Assembly: GCF_040807025.1 (NCBI RefSeq)
Contig: NC_090942.1
Span: forward strand, 208,652,640 to 208,716,639
DNA length: 64,000 nucleotides
Source: Struthio camelus
Taxonomy: Eukaryota > Chordata > Aves > Struthioniformes > Struthionidae
Reading direction: 5' to 3'
The notes under the pieces are model-generated. The model had not been told where the DNA came from. It saw only the letters and a list, made by a program, of their open reading frames with translations, and made no database searches. Positions within the stretch are counted from its first letter, which is position 1. Each line of letters begins with the position of its first letter. This document shows, piece by piece, positions 1-13,300 of the stretch. Position numbers and translations under genes: made by a program.

Positions 1-1099
1 CTACATCCAAGTCTGAATCAGATCTCAGAAGCCAGCTGGGGTTAGCCTTAATCAAAAGTAGGGCAGACGTGGCCAAGGGGTACCTACCAAATACTGAAGG
101 AAGCAGTACTGTCCGTTTCCAACATGTAAAACTCTGCCTAGGTCAGTATGCAACCGATGTCCTGCAGCCCCAAGCACTCTGATACTGTGGTCCACGTTGA
201 GTGCTGAGGTCCTGTAATAGGTTGTGTAAGAGTCGTCATTTTTTAATCCCATTGATCTGGCCAGGCTCCAAAATCAGCTACTAACAACTGGATCATTGAA
301 ATTCACCTGAAGTTCCATTTAGATTTTTTTTATTATTTCCCGGTTCACACGGTCACAAACAGTCATCTCTACAAGGTGGCCGCATTGCATTTAGCCAAGG
401 ACCTCCTGTTTCTGCAACAGCGCAGGAGTGAGAGGCAAGCCACCTTACTGAGAATCTTAAACTCCCACTAACCACCACAGTAGCTGGGCATTGTCATTGT
501 AAACTGAATATTCAAAATAAAAAGTCCACTACACTTGGTTTTCATGAAGAGCTTTGATCCTTGTGGGAAAACTGCTATAACAAAGGAAAGCATTGTATTT
601 TTATCATTAAATTACCTGTTCAAATCAGGTCAATGATGACTGGAAGTTTCTTCCCTCTGATAACCGGTACCTTCTATGAAAGAAGCTAGTTGCTGCAGAC
701 CATTTCTTACTCATCAGAGTGCAAAACAACAGGAAAAAGTGGCTAAGGACTAAAGCAGATATGGTGCCCGAACTACCTGTCGATATATAGTCAGGATTCC
801 TGAGCACCTTCCGTAGCAGGTTCTGTGCTGTACCAGTGCCTGGTAGAAAGGGTCTATGTGCCAGGAACGTGGTTCTGGAATTTTTCACTGGGACTTGCTT
901 CAAAACTCTGAAAAATCATAGTATTCCATGTATTACTGTTATGGTTTTACGAGTGCTGTTAGATAAATACCTATTAAGTTGATAGAAATTGGCCTCTGCG
1001 TGATCCCTCCCCAATTAACTGAATCCCGACAGGCTTCACGTGGAGAAACAGCACATGAGGCAAGGCAGCTGCTGCTGTTGATCAAAAGAACAGTCTAGA
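1..1099. other. Non-coding DNA, nothing recognised
   Basis: Moderately AT-rich sequence with only short frames and no splice-linked coding pattern. By synteny the next gene to the left would be a matrix metalloproteinase (MMP7/MMP20), but I found no catalytic HExxH segment or hemopexin-like exon here. Confidence 0.5.
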
Positions 1100-2030
1100 A
1101 TATTCACATGAAGGTATCAGATTTGGACCAGCCCCTGAGAGGATCCAAAACCCATCCTATCGGTGGGCAGGAAAAAGGCCTTGTATGACTATGCCCATGA
1201 TTGGGTCTGGGCTATAAAAGGCCGCTGCTGGCACTGCACTGGGGGAGTTGGCCGTTGGAGTTGGTGCTGGTGAAGGAAGAAGGAGAAGAAGACAGAAGAA
1301 GAACAACGAGAAGAGCAACGAGAAGAAAGAAGCGGCGGTGAGGCTATAAGAGCGAAGCCACTTACAGTCCCTGGGCTCATAGGAGTGAAATCACTTAGGG
1401 CCATAGCCTCACCTTAGCAGAGTGGCGTCGACAACCTCCCACCGTAGGCTGCTGGGCAGCTGTTGTCAGGGCCGAAAGCACCAGATCAGAAAACCATGCT
1501 CCTCCCTACTCCCCCCTACTCCCTCCTGGGACGGGATGCCAGACCAGGACACACCTTCTCCACACAGCTGCCTGACGGTCTGTAAGTCAACCAATAGAGG
1601 CATTGCTCCTGGGGATCAGCACACCCCGTCGGTGTGGCCAGATCACAGATACAGGTTGTATCCAGACACGGTTTTATATTGAGGATCAGCACACCATCCG
1701 GTGTGGCTAGATCGCTTCTACGGCTTTGTTCCTGGGGATTGGCACACCAGGCCAGCGTGGCCCGATCAGGGCAATCTCCCGCCTTTAAACCCCTCCCTTC
1801 CTCTTTCAAAAATGTGTCAATACCACTTATAATCTTATTTCTTTTGCAACCTTTACTGATTACTGTGTGACCTTATTTGTCTCGTTGTTGTTTTTCCGGA
1901 AACTTCCTGCAAATACCACTATATATAGTTATCATACATTTGTGTTAATTATTTAGCTGGAGTTAGTAAAGTTATACTATTTGTAAATCCATTCATCCGA
2001 GTATCGTATTCCTATACTGCCTAAATGAAC
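1100..2030 (+). mobile_element. Probable LTR (endogenous retroviral) remnant
   Basis: The block has LTR-like organisation: a TATA box (GGCTATAAAAGG at about 1208-1219), a purine-rich GAA/AGAA tract (about 1274-1335), three diverged copies of a GGATCAGCACACC...GTGTGGCCAGATC motif (about 1612, 1682 and 1736), and AGTAAAGTTATACTATTTG near 1965 that could serve as a poly(A) region. Base composition differs from the AT-rich flanks. I could not find convincing TG/CA ends or a target duplication, so boundaries are approximate. No gag, pol or env frame is seen. Confidence 0.45.
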
Positions 2031-3489
2031 CCATTTCTTTTTTTGGTAAGTCCCGAGGAGAATAATCTGTTTTCCCAAATGCCCTTTAACTGCTGTGGAT
2101 GTTCCTCTGTTATGGAGTGGGACGATTACCTTCATGCAAAATTAAGCCCCAGGCACATCCAGTGAGATATAATGATATGCGGTTTTAGTACAGAATTTCA
2201 TATATGAGTTAGCATCACAAGGTTTGCAAAATATAAAAGCCAGCAAGAGGCTCACACCCACAAAGAACACATTACAGCAACTGAAAATGTGGTGTATAGA
2301 TTGGAAAATCCAAGGCTACCCAGGAACAGAAAGTTCATAGAATTAAAGGTTTGAAATACTTAAAATTATGGCTACTTTTCATTACAGCTTGTTCATTTGG
2401 GGCCAATACAGAGCTCAAGGAGATGCCATTGTGCATTCAGAGGGTGCTGATACTTCATGTGGGAACAGCTGCTCAGCAAAAAAATGGCTAACCCTGTTAG
2501 TGCCAATACAATTAAGAAAATGCTTCCTTATTCTTGCTTTAAAAAATATAAATGAAGAAACCAAAATGAATAGAAATATGCTAACGCTGACTACATGGGC
2601 TGCCATTTTGGTCAACTTTGATTCTTATCTAACTTACGGGCAGATTTCTGTAGAGCTTAGCGTTAATCTTGCAGAGCCAGGAAGCATGAATTAAAGTTAT
2701 CTTAGCCAGTATTTCAGCAGAGCAGGTTGCATGTTCCTGAATAGAAACACTTTTCTTAGCTAGTAGTGTTGCTGTAACTCTGATGTCTAAGAATATAGAA
2801 GCAGCAAGATTTGCAAAACTAAGTGTCATCTATTATATTTGGAATAAGACATTTTAGGGGGCAGGAATACAAAACCTTTCACAAGTCTGATCTAGACACA
2901 GCAGGCATCAAGCTAAGTATAGGCTGAGAATGACTGTTCTGGGTATAACCTAAATTAAAATTACTCAGATGTCTTCAGAGAAGAAGATAGCTGACAAAGT
3001 ATGTCAACTATAGAAGGGAATGCCTGTGGAACAGCCATGGGTTAATAGTTGATGGGATGTAGGGAAAACTATAATGGTTATAAAACTTTTACTTAGTAAA
3101 TACTGAGTCTACAATTTTTAATATTCAGTGGAGTTGATATTCAGTGAACTTTTACTTCCCAGGATTGTCTTTGAAGTTATGGTGTAGCTCATTTTCCTTG
3201 TTCCAACTGGGTGTTTCTGTTCTCTACTGATTGTCTTTGTGAGTAGGCTCTGCTCTGTAGCTGCTGTTTGGCTTCACCCACACCATCTCCACAAAGTCAT
3301 TTTAATGTTTCATGGAGAATGTGAATCTGAGATACGTATGTGTAGGGTCCATGCATTTTGATGAACCAGTTATGGGGACTTTCATAATGCTTATACAGAT
3401 ATTCTAGGAGACATATATCTATCTCACCAACATAAGGACAACCTTCAGCAAGCAAGGACATTCCTCTAGGAGGTTAGACTGTATCACTG
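2031..3489. other. Non-coding AT-rich DNA
   Basis: Only short frames (largest 108 codons at 2368-2694, low complexity and unlike known proteins). No CpG enrichment, repeat or RNA gene recognised. Confidence 0.5.
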
Positions 3490-4000
3490 AAAGAGCTGCC
3501 TGAATATCAGGACCCTGAGTGCACTAAAAGGGCTTAGTTGCCCTGACCAGCCAACTGATATCTCCATCCGCTGATCCAAGAGTTCCATTTCAGCCCAGGC
3601 CTGGACCTTCGGTCCTTGCCAGAGCCACATGGTAGATGTGCCTGCGCCTAGCCCTTTCTCCTCCTGCTCTAGCTTAAGACTAGTTTTCATGGATGGACTC
3701 CAGACCTATAATGTAGGTAGCCAGGCCTGTCCCTTGGATCAATCTTGTCATAGCCTTGTTTCCAACCCATCTCTTGCCGGTCCCAATTGGACTCCCTGGA
3801 TGGACACTGGACCAGACTCATCACCTTGCTTTTTCTGAGGCTGCTGATAGACTCTGTCATTCTCACCACTCTGGTCCTGCTCAGGTCCAGTGGGACTGTA
3901 CCCTAGTTGGTGAGGACGCTGCTCCTGCCCGTGCTACAGCCAACCTCAGCTCCAGCTCATCTTCCCTGTGGGGTAGCCCAGCTCCTGCTGCTCCCTGACA
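3490..4000. other. Unidentified GC-richer block, possibly a repeat
   Basis: About 500 bases are markedly richer in C and G than the surrounding DNA, with many CCTG and CTCC motifs. Several short frames are open but none resembles a known protein or shows splice structure. It may be an old dispersed repeat or a decayed retrocopy; I do not recognise it. Confidence 0.25.
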
Positions 4001-5977
4001 GTGAATACCACATGAACATTTGGCAAACATAACAATATCGTCACCAACTCTATTTTCATGCAGAAATCTATATGGGAAATCATCAACTATACCACATACC
4101 AAAAGGAGATCATAACTTCCAGTAAATGTTCCTAGAATGTTACCTTTTCCTCAGCATATGAACAACTCTCAGGAACCCCAGATATATTTTAACTACTCTT
4201 TTCCTGCAAATCAACAAGTTGAGTTAATCAGGTTTTCCCCAGACAAATTGCTTCCAGTCTGTTCTAAGCCTGATGTTTGCTGGAACAGTGTCAGAGCTGA
4301 AAAAGGACCTACGTAATCAATATCTTCATTCTCCAAATATATGTTAGTTTAATAAATATATTCTCTGTCAGTACAAGCTTTGGCTCTGTTTCCAAAATGA
4401 GCCCTTCATTTAGTTACATAGGTAACATTAGTATTTCTAAGCTTTCCTGGAGTTAGGCTAGCTGCAGATGTTATTCCTACAGCCATTATAAAGCAAAACT
4501 TGGGGGACCATCTCAGAAAATTCACAGGGAAAAGATGCCTGTTGGTATTAAAGTGCCTTATTCATGAGAGCTGCACAGGAACCAATGCAGAACAAAGACA
4601 TAACAGAATGCTAGAAATATAAAGCACTTAAGTATTTTCACCAAAGGCAAATTATGAGGCTTAATTAGGCTAGAACAAAAACATGTGAATTTTTCTTTAG
4701 CATTTCAGTTTACCAACCTCTTGCTAAGACTTATAGAGCAAATATGGGTAAAAGTTATAGGTTATAGTTAAGGAAAGGGACTAGGTCCCAAGAAGTACTT
4801 CAGTACAGTCACTTCAGTCTCTTTGGCTCAGAGGCACTGCTTGACATAGAAATATCATTGTGGCAGAGTGAACATAAACGTATTGCTATGTGTTAAATAT
4901 TTCACTAAGACTTTGATGAGGATGCTACAACTAGCCACATTAAAAGTATTTTTCTCTAACTTATCAGAATGCAATTTGCTAGCACTGCATAGTTATTTTT
5001 CCTTCCTTCAATAAATACTTTTCTACTCTACTTATATATTTCCCTACAAGCTTTGTAGCTGATTTCACAGTTAATGATGTATAAAACTTTCCCAAATGCA
5101 CAGGGAAATTTCAAAATACTTCTGCCATTAATTCTGGTTACTTAACAGCATAAAATACAACCACAGACTACACAATTATCAGTACCATTTTAAACGGAGC
5201 GTGAACAGTGTGATAGTTACAACCTCAGACTTAATCTTAAAAAGCGCACAGTAAGCCCTTGTCAAACAGAGACTATTAATAAACAGATATGGTTTAGAAC
5301 AGTGTTATTAACATGGAGAATAAAGGTACTCCACACTCTTAAGGCTCCAGTAAGAGACTTAAAAATGGTATTTAGAAAATTGGTTTACATTTAAAAGCGT
5401 GAGATTTGTTCTCATGGCAGTTTTGTCTTGTTAGTATTCGATAGTCTTAGCTCTTGATCTGTTTCCACTGATGCATGCATGCCCACAGACCCACGTCATT
5501 GCTATTGCAGCATCATCTCTATGTGCATATTGTGAAAGTATATAATTGTTTCCACTTACTGTCTCTTCAGGCTTACATTCTCTCTGTATAGATACTAGAA
5601 TATTTTGCTGTCCCGTCACCTTTTTACGGCGCAGGCTACTGTAAAACTAACACACGGAGACAGACCCCCACATAGCAGGTAACTGTGACCCCAGTCCTAC
5701 AGCAAGCTTTGCCAGGGTGAGCCCTGGCTGCCGCGAGCGGCTCATGTGCAAGATCCAGGACTCTCACATCAGCAGATGTAAAATCCCTTTGTTCCTCTCA
5801 GGAGCATGAGAAAAACCGCAAGGTTTTCAGTGCACAGTGGAATTAACAGGCCTGGTTTCCTACAAATTTGAGTGGCTATGTATTTTCTCCAAACCCTGTA
5901 TCTTAAATATCTCTTTGGAAATCTCTGCTACTCCCACAATCTCGCTGAAACTGGCCAACAGGCTCAACAGCTGCGCT
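4001..5977. other. Non-coding AT-rich DNA upstream of TMEM123
   Basis: Frequent stops in all frames. A slightly GC-richer patch at about 5640-5780 has no coding support. Possible distal regulatory sequence, but nothing specific is visible. Confidence 0.45.
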
Positions 5978-6061
5978 GGGGAGAGACAAAACATTACACA
6001 AGGAAACAGCCTCAGAGAGGCTTCTGCTCCTGTTTCTTTGTGTAATGTTTTGCCTGTCTCC
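5978..6061. repeat. Long imperfect hairpin (inverted repeat)
   Basis: The left arm 5978-6009 and right arm 6030-6061 are near-perfect reverse complements around CAAAACATTACACAA. They differ by one substitution and a two-base indel over about 30 bases. The 20-base loop starts within a small hairpin, AGCCTC-AGA-GAGGCT, at 6008-6022. It lies about 0.1 kb before the CpG island of TMEM123. Confidence 0.8.
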
Positions 6062-6129
6062 ACCATAGTTTTTTCTTTAGCATAGACAGGACTATGCTAA
6101 AATCACCCTGTCATACACCTTCTGGATCT

Positions 6130-7300
6130 TCCCTGTTTCTGTGGCTTTTTTGAAGCACAACGCCGCGCAACCCGCCGCTACAGGACGCTCCTACGCCCCG
6201 CTACGTGCCCTTCCACACAGGCCTGGCTCTTTCAGCGGCTCCCTCGCTCCGTGAAGCGCCGGGAGAGGCAGATACCACCGCATTTACGTTCAGAGCCGCC
6301 TGCGCCTGGTGAACCACCGCCGTCGCTGCTGCTGCTCCAGCTCCTGCAGCGTCTCCCTTAAAAGGACCAGCTTAGGGACAGACGACACCGGGCACGGAAA
6401 ACCTGGCCTGGAGAAAGAGCAGCAGCAAAGGAGGTAGCAGATGAGCTCGCACTTGAAACCGTGCATGTTCACTTTTTTTTTCTAAAATAAAAATAATAAA
6501 AATAAATAATAAAAATAAATAATTCTGACAATTAAAAAAAAAAGCTGGAAAACAGCTCAGGTAGTGAAAAGGGCAGAAGTGCGGGAAAACAAAACGAAAC
6601 AAAAAAGAAAACCCAAGTTGCCTTATGATCCCTGAGGGAATCTACTTGGGCCGCTCGGGAATCGCCGCGAGGCTACCCAGCCTCCGCGTAGCTCTACCAA
6701 GCCTCCCTTCGCCCGTACGGCCTTTTTTTCCCCCCTTTTTTTTTTTTTAAACTCCCGCACTTCGCCGCCTCCCCACCTCAGCGGCGGCGGCGGCGGTTGG
6801 GACGCGCGCCTGAGGCGGGAAGGGCCGCCGGGCGCGGGGGGGGGGGCCGGCGCAGCCCGCCGGGGGGCTCCCGCGGGCGGGCGGGCGGCACGGGGCCGCC
6901 CCGGCCCCGCGCCAGGGGCGGAGCGCGCCGGCGGCCCCGCCCCGCCCCGAGCCCACCGGCGGGGAGCGCGCTGCCGACCTCGCTGCCCGCGCTGCGGCCA
7001 TGAGGCTCTTCGCCGGCGCGTTGCAGGCGGCAGCGCTGCTGCTCGCCGCCTCCTCCTCCTCCTGTGAGTACTGGGCGCGGGGGGGCCGGTGGAGCCCCCG
7101 GGAGGGCCGGGCGGAGCGGCCTGGCGCCGCCGGCGGCAGGGCCCGTGTCGCGCCGCACCGCACAAGGGCTCCGGCCCGCGTGTCCCGCCGCAGCGGCCGT
7201 TGTCCCGAGCGGCGGCGGCGGGGCTGCGGACGGGGTGGAGGCTTCGCGCGCGCCGTGGGGAGGCGGTTAAATCCCGTTAAAGCCCCGCCGCGGTGAGAGC
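6130..7300 (+). promoter_or_regulatory. TMEM123: CpG island promoter of TMEM123
   Basis: Strongly GC- and CpG-rich DNA surrounds the first coding exon and is densest from about 6770 to 7290. GC boxes of the GGCCCCGCCCCGCCCC type lie at about 6931-6948, just upstream of the ATG. I see no TATA box. This looks like a housekeeping-type dispersed promoter; the start site is probably within about 100 bases upstream of 7000. Confidence 0.75.
7000..7063 (+). CDS. TMEM123: TMEM123 coding exon 1 (signal peptide)
   Basis: This exon encodes MRLFAGALQAAALLLAASSSS plus the first base of the next codon. The donor is T|GTGAGT at 7064. The hydrophobic Leu/Ala core is typical of a cleaved signal peptide. The exon is embedded in very GC-rich DNA, so several long overlapping frames are open here by composition only. 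Confidence 0.88.
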
Positions 7301-10300
7301 TGTAGCGGCTGGGGGGAAGTTTGGTGTTTTGGATGATTGAGTTTGGTTGGTTGGTTTGGTTTGTTTTTTTTTTCCTCTCCACCCTTTCGAACCAGATCGG
7401 AGGTTGCACAGTTGACATCGCCAGTTTCTCTAGAGAAGACCCCTAAGAAAAACGAGAGTTATGAGGCTTAACTTTCAGGCCGTTTTTGAAATAAAAGCAG
7501 TAAATCCAAACAAAAAAAAACCCTCAAAAAACTAAAAACCAAAGAGCACTTTTGGTGGGGGTGAAAGTCTACACATAACATAAGGAAGCACACACATCCC
7601 CCACCGGTTATTTCAGCCTTTCCCTACTAATCCCTCCATCCGCGTGAGCGTGAGCGCGCGAAGAGCGGCGGCCCGCAGGGGAGCGGGACACGAGTGGGGG
7701 TCTGCGGCGGTGGGTGCCCCGCACATCAGTCAGAAAAAGGGCACAGAGGGGTCAGCCTAGAGCTAGACTGGAAGGAAACGCCTGCTTGACGCTGTTCCCT
7801 GCAGCATGCTGTGATTATGGCCAGGGGTTTTCAGTGGCTTTGAGTTAGTTGTGGCTTTGCTGTTAGGACGGATCTGGTGTTTGGTGGTGTTCTTGTCAGG
7901 CGCGTACCACAACGCCTCCTTTCCGATGGCTGGTCCGAGCAAAGGCGCAGCCTCCTGATTTCTTGCGCTCTAACTCAGGTGGTGGGAGGCCAGATTCGGC
8001 TGATAATCATCAAAACACATTTGCGCAAAAGGAGAGGCGTAAAAGCCTGAGCTGCCCGAACTGCCTGTTCTGAAGAGTGAAACGCCCCACGCAATGTTTC
8101 ACAATTTTCCTTAGTAAAGAAGTCAAAAGGTAGATATCAAAATTAACTTGACATAAAAAATGCAGAAATATCAGGCAAGCCAGCGATGTTAATATACTGT
8201 CATTGTTTAGTGTGGTGAAGCTACAATATGAATTATATAAAAAAGAAAAGTGAGGAACGTAAACAGCTTTACAATTTCCTTGTATTAAAAAAAAAAAAAA
8301 ACTTTTTTTCTTTTTTGGAGAAACTATCCGTAACCTGCTCTGCTAATATAATATGACCTCCATTTAACAACAGAATACTGCCATTTCATCTCATGCAAAA
8401 TCAGCCTGCTGTCTTTATAATGCTGCTTCCTGATAACGTGTTCTAGTTTTACTCAGGGTACAGTAAACCTTCTGGCAAGCTGCGCTGACTTACGGTGTAG
8501 GAAGATAATCAGAGAGCTTGATCCAAAGGCAATGGAAAGACTTCTGAGACAGGATTAATCACATCTAACTTTAGATGACTACATTGGATTGCTTGTATGC
8601 GAACTTGTTTTCAGGACTCCCTTTATAATGTGCTGAGAGGAGCTGTGACCTTTTGAGGCTCAGGTCAGTGTACTATTTAACTACCTACTTTAGGATGGGA
8701 TAAGTTGCGCCCTGGAAGTAGTTGTTTTTCACTATGGGTGGATACACTTGATTAAAAAAAAGGCTGCTGCACCTTAACACGTGGGTCAGGCTCTCATGTG
8801 CGTTTATTTTAGATCAGGCGCCTCAGTGCAGTATCCTGAAATACAGACTTAAGGTTTAGACTTAAGTAAAAGTGCATCATTCACTTAAGTTTGAATTTTC
8901 AGTTAGTCATAGAGTAGCATTTATATTGTATGTTCTGATTTTTACTTTTCGTATTCTAATCCTTTTTTATTTAATGATTATGTTTGCATCTTTGTTTTTT
9001 GCCCACTTCCATAAACCACTGCTGAGCTTTATATTGGTTTCAGCATGAGTTAGAGTGGTTCATTAATTAACACTACAGGAGAAAGCGTGAAATGCATCAA
9101 ATACTATGAACTGCAAAAAGTGAGAGTGGCAGTAGATTTGTCCTCACTCCAGTTAAGATTTTTGGGCAGGGTCTTGGATTTGCAGTTCGTAAAAATCATC
9201 TAGCTAATATAGATCTGGGGTCAGGGGTTGCTTTTGTTTTAATCTCCAGAATTTGAGTTTCATCCGTACCTCCCGGGAAGAGCAAGTACTTGAGTGGAGA
9301 CTATCTGTGGGATGGTCACATTCATGTGGCTACTTTAAATTCCCTGGTTTAACTATTTCAGCCCCATCCTTTATTCATTTGAATTTCATGGAGGTTACTG
9401 TGCAAATCGGAGATCTCTCTGATGCACTGTGTGCTGTCAGGGTCACTGTACCTTTTTTTTCTTTTCTTTTTTTTTTTTTTTTTTTCAACCAACAGAAGCG
9501 GAATGACTTTGGGACGAAACACATCTACTTACCTCCTGGGCGTCAAGAGAAGATTACCAGATAGAATTTAATATGTGACTTTTGAAATGTTACCCAAATG
9601 AATGTACAAAATTGTGTGTTGGAAAAATGTGATTTTATGTACCCACACCTCTCCGTAGCACTATGTTTAGTTAGACTAGACATAAAACCTGCCAGAAATC
9701 CTTACAAATGTGTTTATTTTAATGGTGAATGCAGCAGTGGGCAAACTGAGTTTTGTCACATGCTAGGAATTCAATGAGTAGTGCAACTAACTTATTAGTG
9801 TGTGGCTCTTCTCCCTATCCTCATCCAGAGGACAACAGTTTGGTACATGCATGAGCTGGAGAGCACGTATTTCTAACTCTGAAGGTTTATGGGTGTTACC
9901 CAGTGTGTTGATTCTTACAGGAGCTGGTAAAATCAAGTCAGTTCAAGATTTTGTCCTGTTCATTTTCAACAAGTTATCAGAGCTATCTCTATCTCATTTA
10001 CCTTTCATCTCTGTGTTTAACACAGGCACAGATCTTCACTTCCTACATCTGAATGCCACTTCTGAAATGATTTCTAGGAATGGTTTGTACACTCTTCATA
10101 TAAAGCTGGAAGAATTGGACTGATTTTGCCCTTCTAAAAGTTTGCTTATCCAAATTAGCATTGATTTCAAATTACGTTGTCTCAAGCTCATGACCGTTTA
10201 TGCACTAGTACAACAAACCCACAGATGCGTCACGCAAGCATTCGTTGTGACAAGCACTAACCCGTTCTGCAGGAAGCACACCGACCTTCAAATACAGCCT

Positions 10301-13300
10301 GGCCGACCACAAGCAGTTCTCTTTTTAGCTGCGTCCGCACCTGGCATTAAAGAAGGAAAACATCAAGCTGTCCGGCAACAATGTCGTTTATCCCCTCTCC
10401 CTGTCCTTTTCCAGTGGGGATTTGGTACTTTGTTTTAACTTGGAGATTTCCTTGGTTCAGTTCTGTTTCACTGTGAAAAGTGAACACTGAGACTTTTTTT
10501 TTCCCTCTGGATCATGATGGGAGCAAGCAACACCACAGAGTGTCTTTACTCAAGATTTCAAGGCCCAGCTTTGTGGCTAATTCTGGGCCCCAAATAGCTT
10601 TCTCTCTGTTTGTGCTCAGAGCCCTCCACGTTGCAGTTGTCTGCCAGCTTTCTTCCCCAACTCCTTCAAAAACTATACCATGCTCATGGGGCTCACTTGG
10701 GTCAGTCAGGACATCAAATCCTCGCACTTCCCTTCTCTGGTAAAGGCCAAAAGCCTCGCAGTTTTGCTGTGGACTGGTGGTACCATGCGATCTGTTGGGT
10801 TCAGCGACAGCTTCAGTTGTTTAGAGCCATTGCTACAGAAAAGGGCATGATTCGTTTCCCTTTGACTTAATGCAGAACGCAGTCCGCAGAATGCAGTCCT
10901 GTCTCCTGGGCTAAAGTCTGCTGCTATTCCTGGAGTGATACACACATCTTCGATTCCAAAGCCATTTTTGGGGGATATAGAATAGTTTGCAGATGGTGTC
11001 ATTTTAAGATTTTTCTCACCTGTCACGTTCAGTGCCATGTGTTCTCTGTGTCATATGCTTATGCAGTACCCCATTTTAAGATATATTTGTATGTTGTATC
11101 TTTTAAGCTAGAGCGGGTTCATGCTCTCTTTCAAGGTACGGTTGATTAGCTATCCTTGCTGATCTGAACCTAGGGCTAATGCAGTCCTGCCTTCCCTTCC
11201 ACCTCTGGTTCCCCCTCTCTTACCTTCATCCAATTCTGCATGGAGCCTGTTTCCAGCTGGTCGAGCTAATAAAAAATACTATATTGATTTGAGGATTTTT
11301 TTGATAGCATTAGTTTTCTGTTTGCTCATCATCCTGAATCAAATCACTGAGCAGACCAGCTCCAGTCCTGCAAAGAAAAGACAGGAACATCTGGCAAGGA
11401 GGAGGGGACAACGGGGCTCTGATGAAGATCTGTTTTGGCAGGGCTTGGCCCTTCCTTGGGAAGCGTAGTTTAACTATGCTCCTTTTTTTTTTTTTTAATG
11501 CAACCAGTGTAGAAGTTCTTGTCTTTTTTTTCCCTAAATTCTCTAATTAAGTAGTATAATACATCTTCCAACACTGCGCTCAATCTTGGTACTAGAGAGA
11601 TCAGACATGAGTTTGTAAACCTTGTTATTCTGACATCTTTCTTAAGAAAGGTTTCATAACCCCTAAGAAAAAGCCTTATTTCTGCACTACTTATTTCATG
11701 TTATTTGCTTGCCTGTGATGGGATATTGTTGTAAGTGACAAAACTAGACTGTGGTTGGCAGAGGCAAAATTCACGACGGATCTCCTTGCATGTGTGTGAA
11801 TGCCGGAGTTCTCATTCCGTGTGGTTTATCTTTAAATTTTACCACTTCTATATAAACCAGGCCTGAGAAGAGACTAGCCAGGCCTTGCCAGAAGTAGTCT
11901 TAAGGGTATGATGGTATTTCACTGGCAGATAAGATCGTTCTTTATCTGAGTTCACTTAACCTGCCAGGCGCTCAGTGGATGTGTTAATGCGCTGTCAGTC
12001 CCAAACCAAGGGATCCAGCTTCTTAGTGGAGTTTATTATCTTGCCGTGCTGTCCGTGTAGCAGCAGAACAAGCTCTCATCTGCCTGTAGAGGCCTTACAG
12101 ACATGGTTTAGGGGAAGATTTGCATGAGAAGTTCTTTTCCCTCTGCTGTAGGTGATGCTGATCCTATGTTATTACTTAAGGAAGGTGCCATGACTCTGTC
12201 CTTCTGACTCCTTTGTTGACCAGGTCTCCTATCAGCTCCGGAGAGGAGAGAACTTGGGATACTAATTATGAGGAAGATAAAGCTGAGGATGGGAAGGAGT
12301 TCCTGTTTGTTTAATGGTTGCATAGTGGAACAGTTACTGTCATTTTCAACGGGCTAAGAGCAGACCGTTGTAGCACCGTGCTGTTATATTGTTGTTACAT
12401 CTAGCTCTTGTCCACAGTAGTTTACTCATTTAGATGCTCAGGGGAAGTGACAGATGGTGTACTAACATTTTTTTTTCCCTTCATAGTAATAAAATACCTA
12501 AAAACATCCAATTCTCCTTGTTTTTCCAGTTGGACAGGGTTCTGAAAATGCAAACACTACAAACAACTCCAGAAGTTCTGACCTCTTTCCTGTGGAGCAA
12601 AACAGTAGCGTGCAAGGTAATACGCTTGGCACTTCTGTTGCTATTCCTCATTAGCATCTAAAAAAGCAATATGTATTTTTACATACCTTAAACTATCCTT
12701 GTAGTAGTTTACCCTATTGATTTGTGAGCACCGGTTGTGCAGGAAGGAGACACTCTGATCCTCGTGCCTATTCCAAGCCAGTTAAACTTATTCAAGAGGA
12801 ACTGATGAACCGTGGAACGCAACTTGATCTTCACTACCCTTAGGAAACTGAGCAACAGGATGTTACTGCTTTGCCAAAGGGAGAGAAGAAATTAAGTGGG
12901 GAAATTGTACGCTTAGGACCAGAAATAGCTGCCAGCCTCAATTTAAAATTAAAAAGAGGAACGCCAGCTCAAGAAGTCTGCTAGACTGTTGGTTTCAGTG
13001 TTGTTGAGGCACTTGTTCAGTTGATTTGTAATGTGAAAATGGATTCCAGGTCCACAATATCTGTATTTGTTGCTACAGTACAGGTTTATTTCATAGCGTA
13101 AGAGAAAATTTTAACTTAAGCCTTAAACTTCACAGCCTTAAGCAATGTGTGGTGTTTAAGCTATCCATGCAAAGAGCATATTCTTGAGTCATTTTTTCTC
13201 CATACTCCTTCACTCCTCTCATTTACTGTTGACGAGCAAGTGGGATGCACATCCAGTACTCTGCTCACTGACTCACTGTATATCTGTGCTAATTGCATCC

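Noticed and set aside
1-6100. Search for 3' exons of a matrix metalloproteinase expected by synteny
   Set aside because: No frame contains a zinc-binding HExxH segment, a Met-turn or hemopexin-type repeats; the gene may lie further left.
6623-7418. Open frames of 126-223 codons on the minus strand
   Set aside because: These are antisense to the TMEM123 CpG island and first exon, rich in Arg/Pro/Ala, and open through GC content only.
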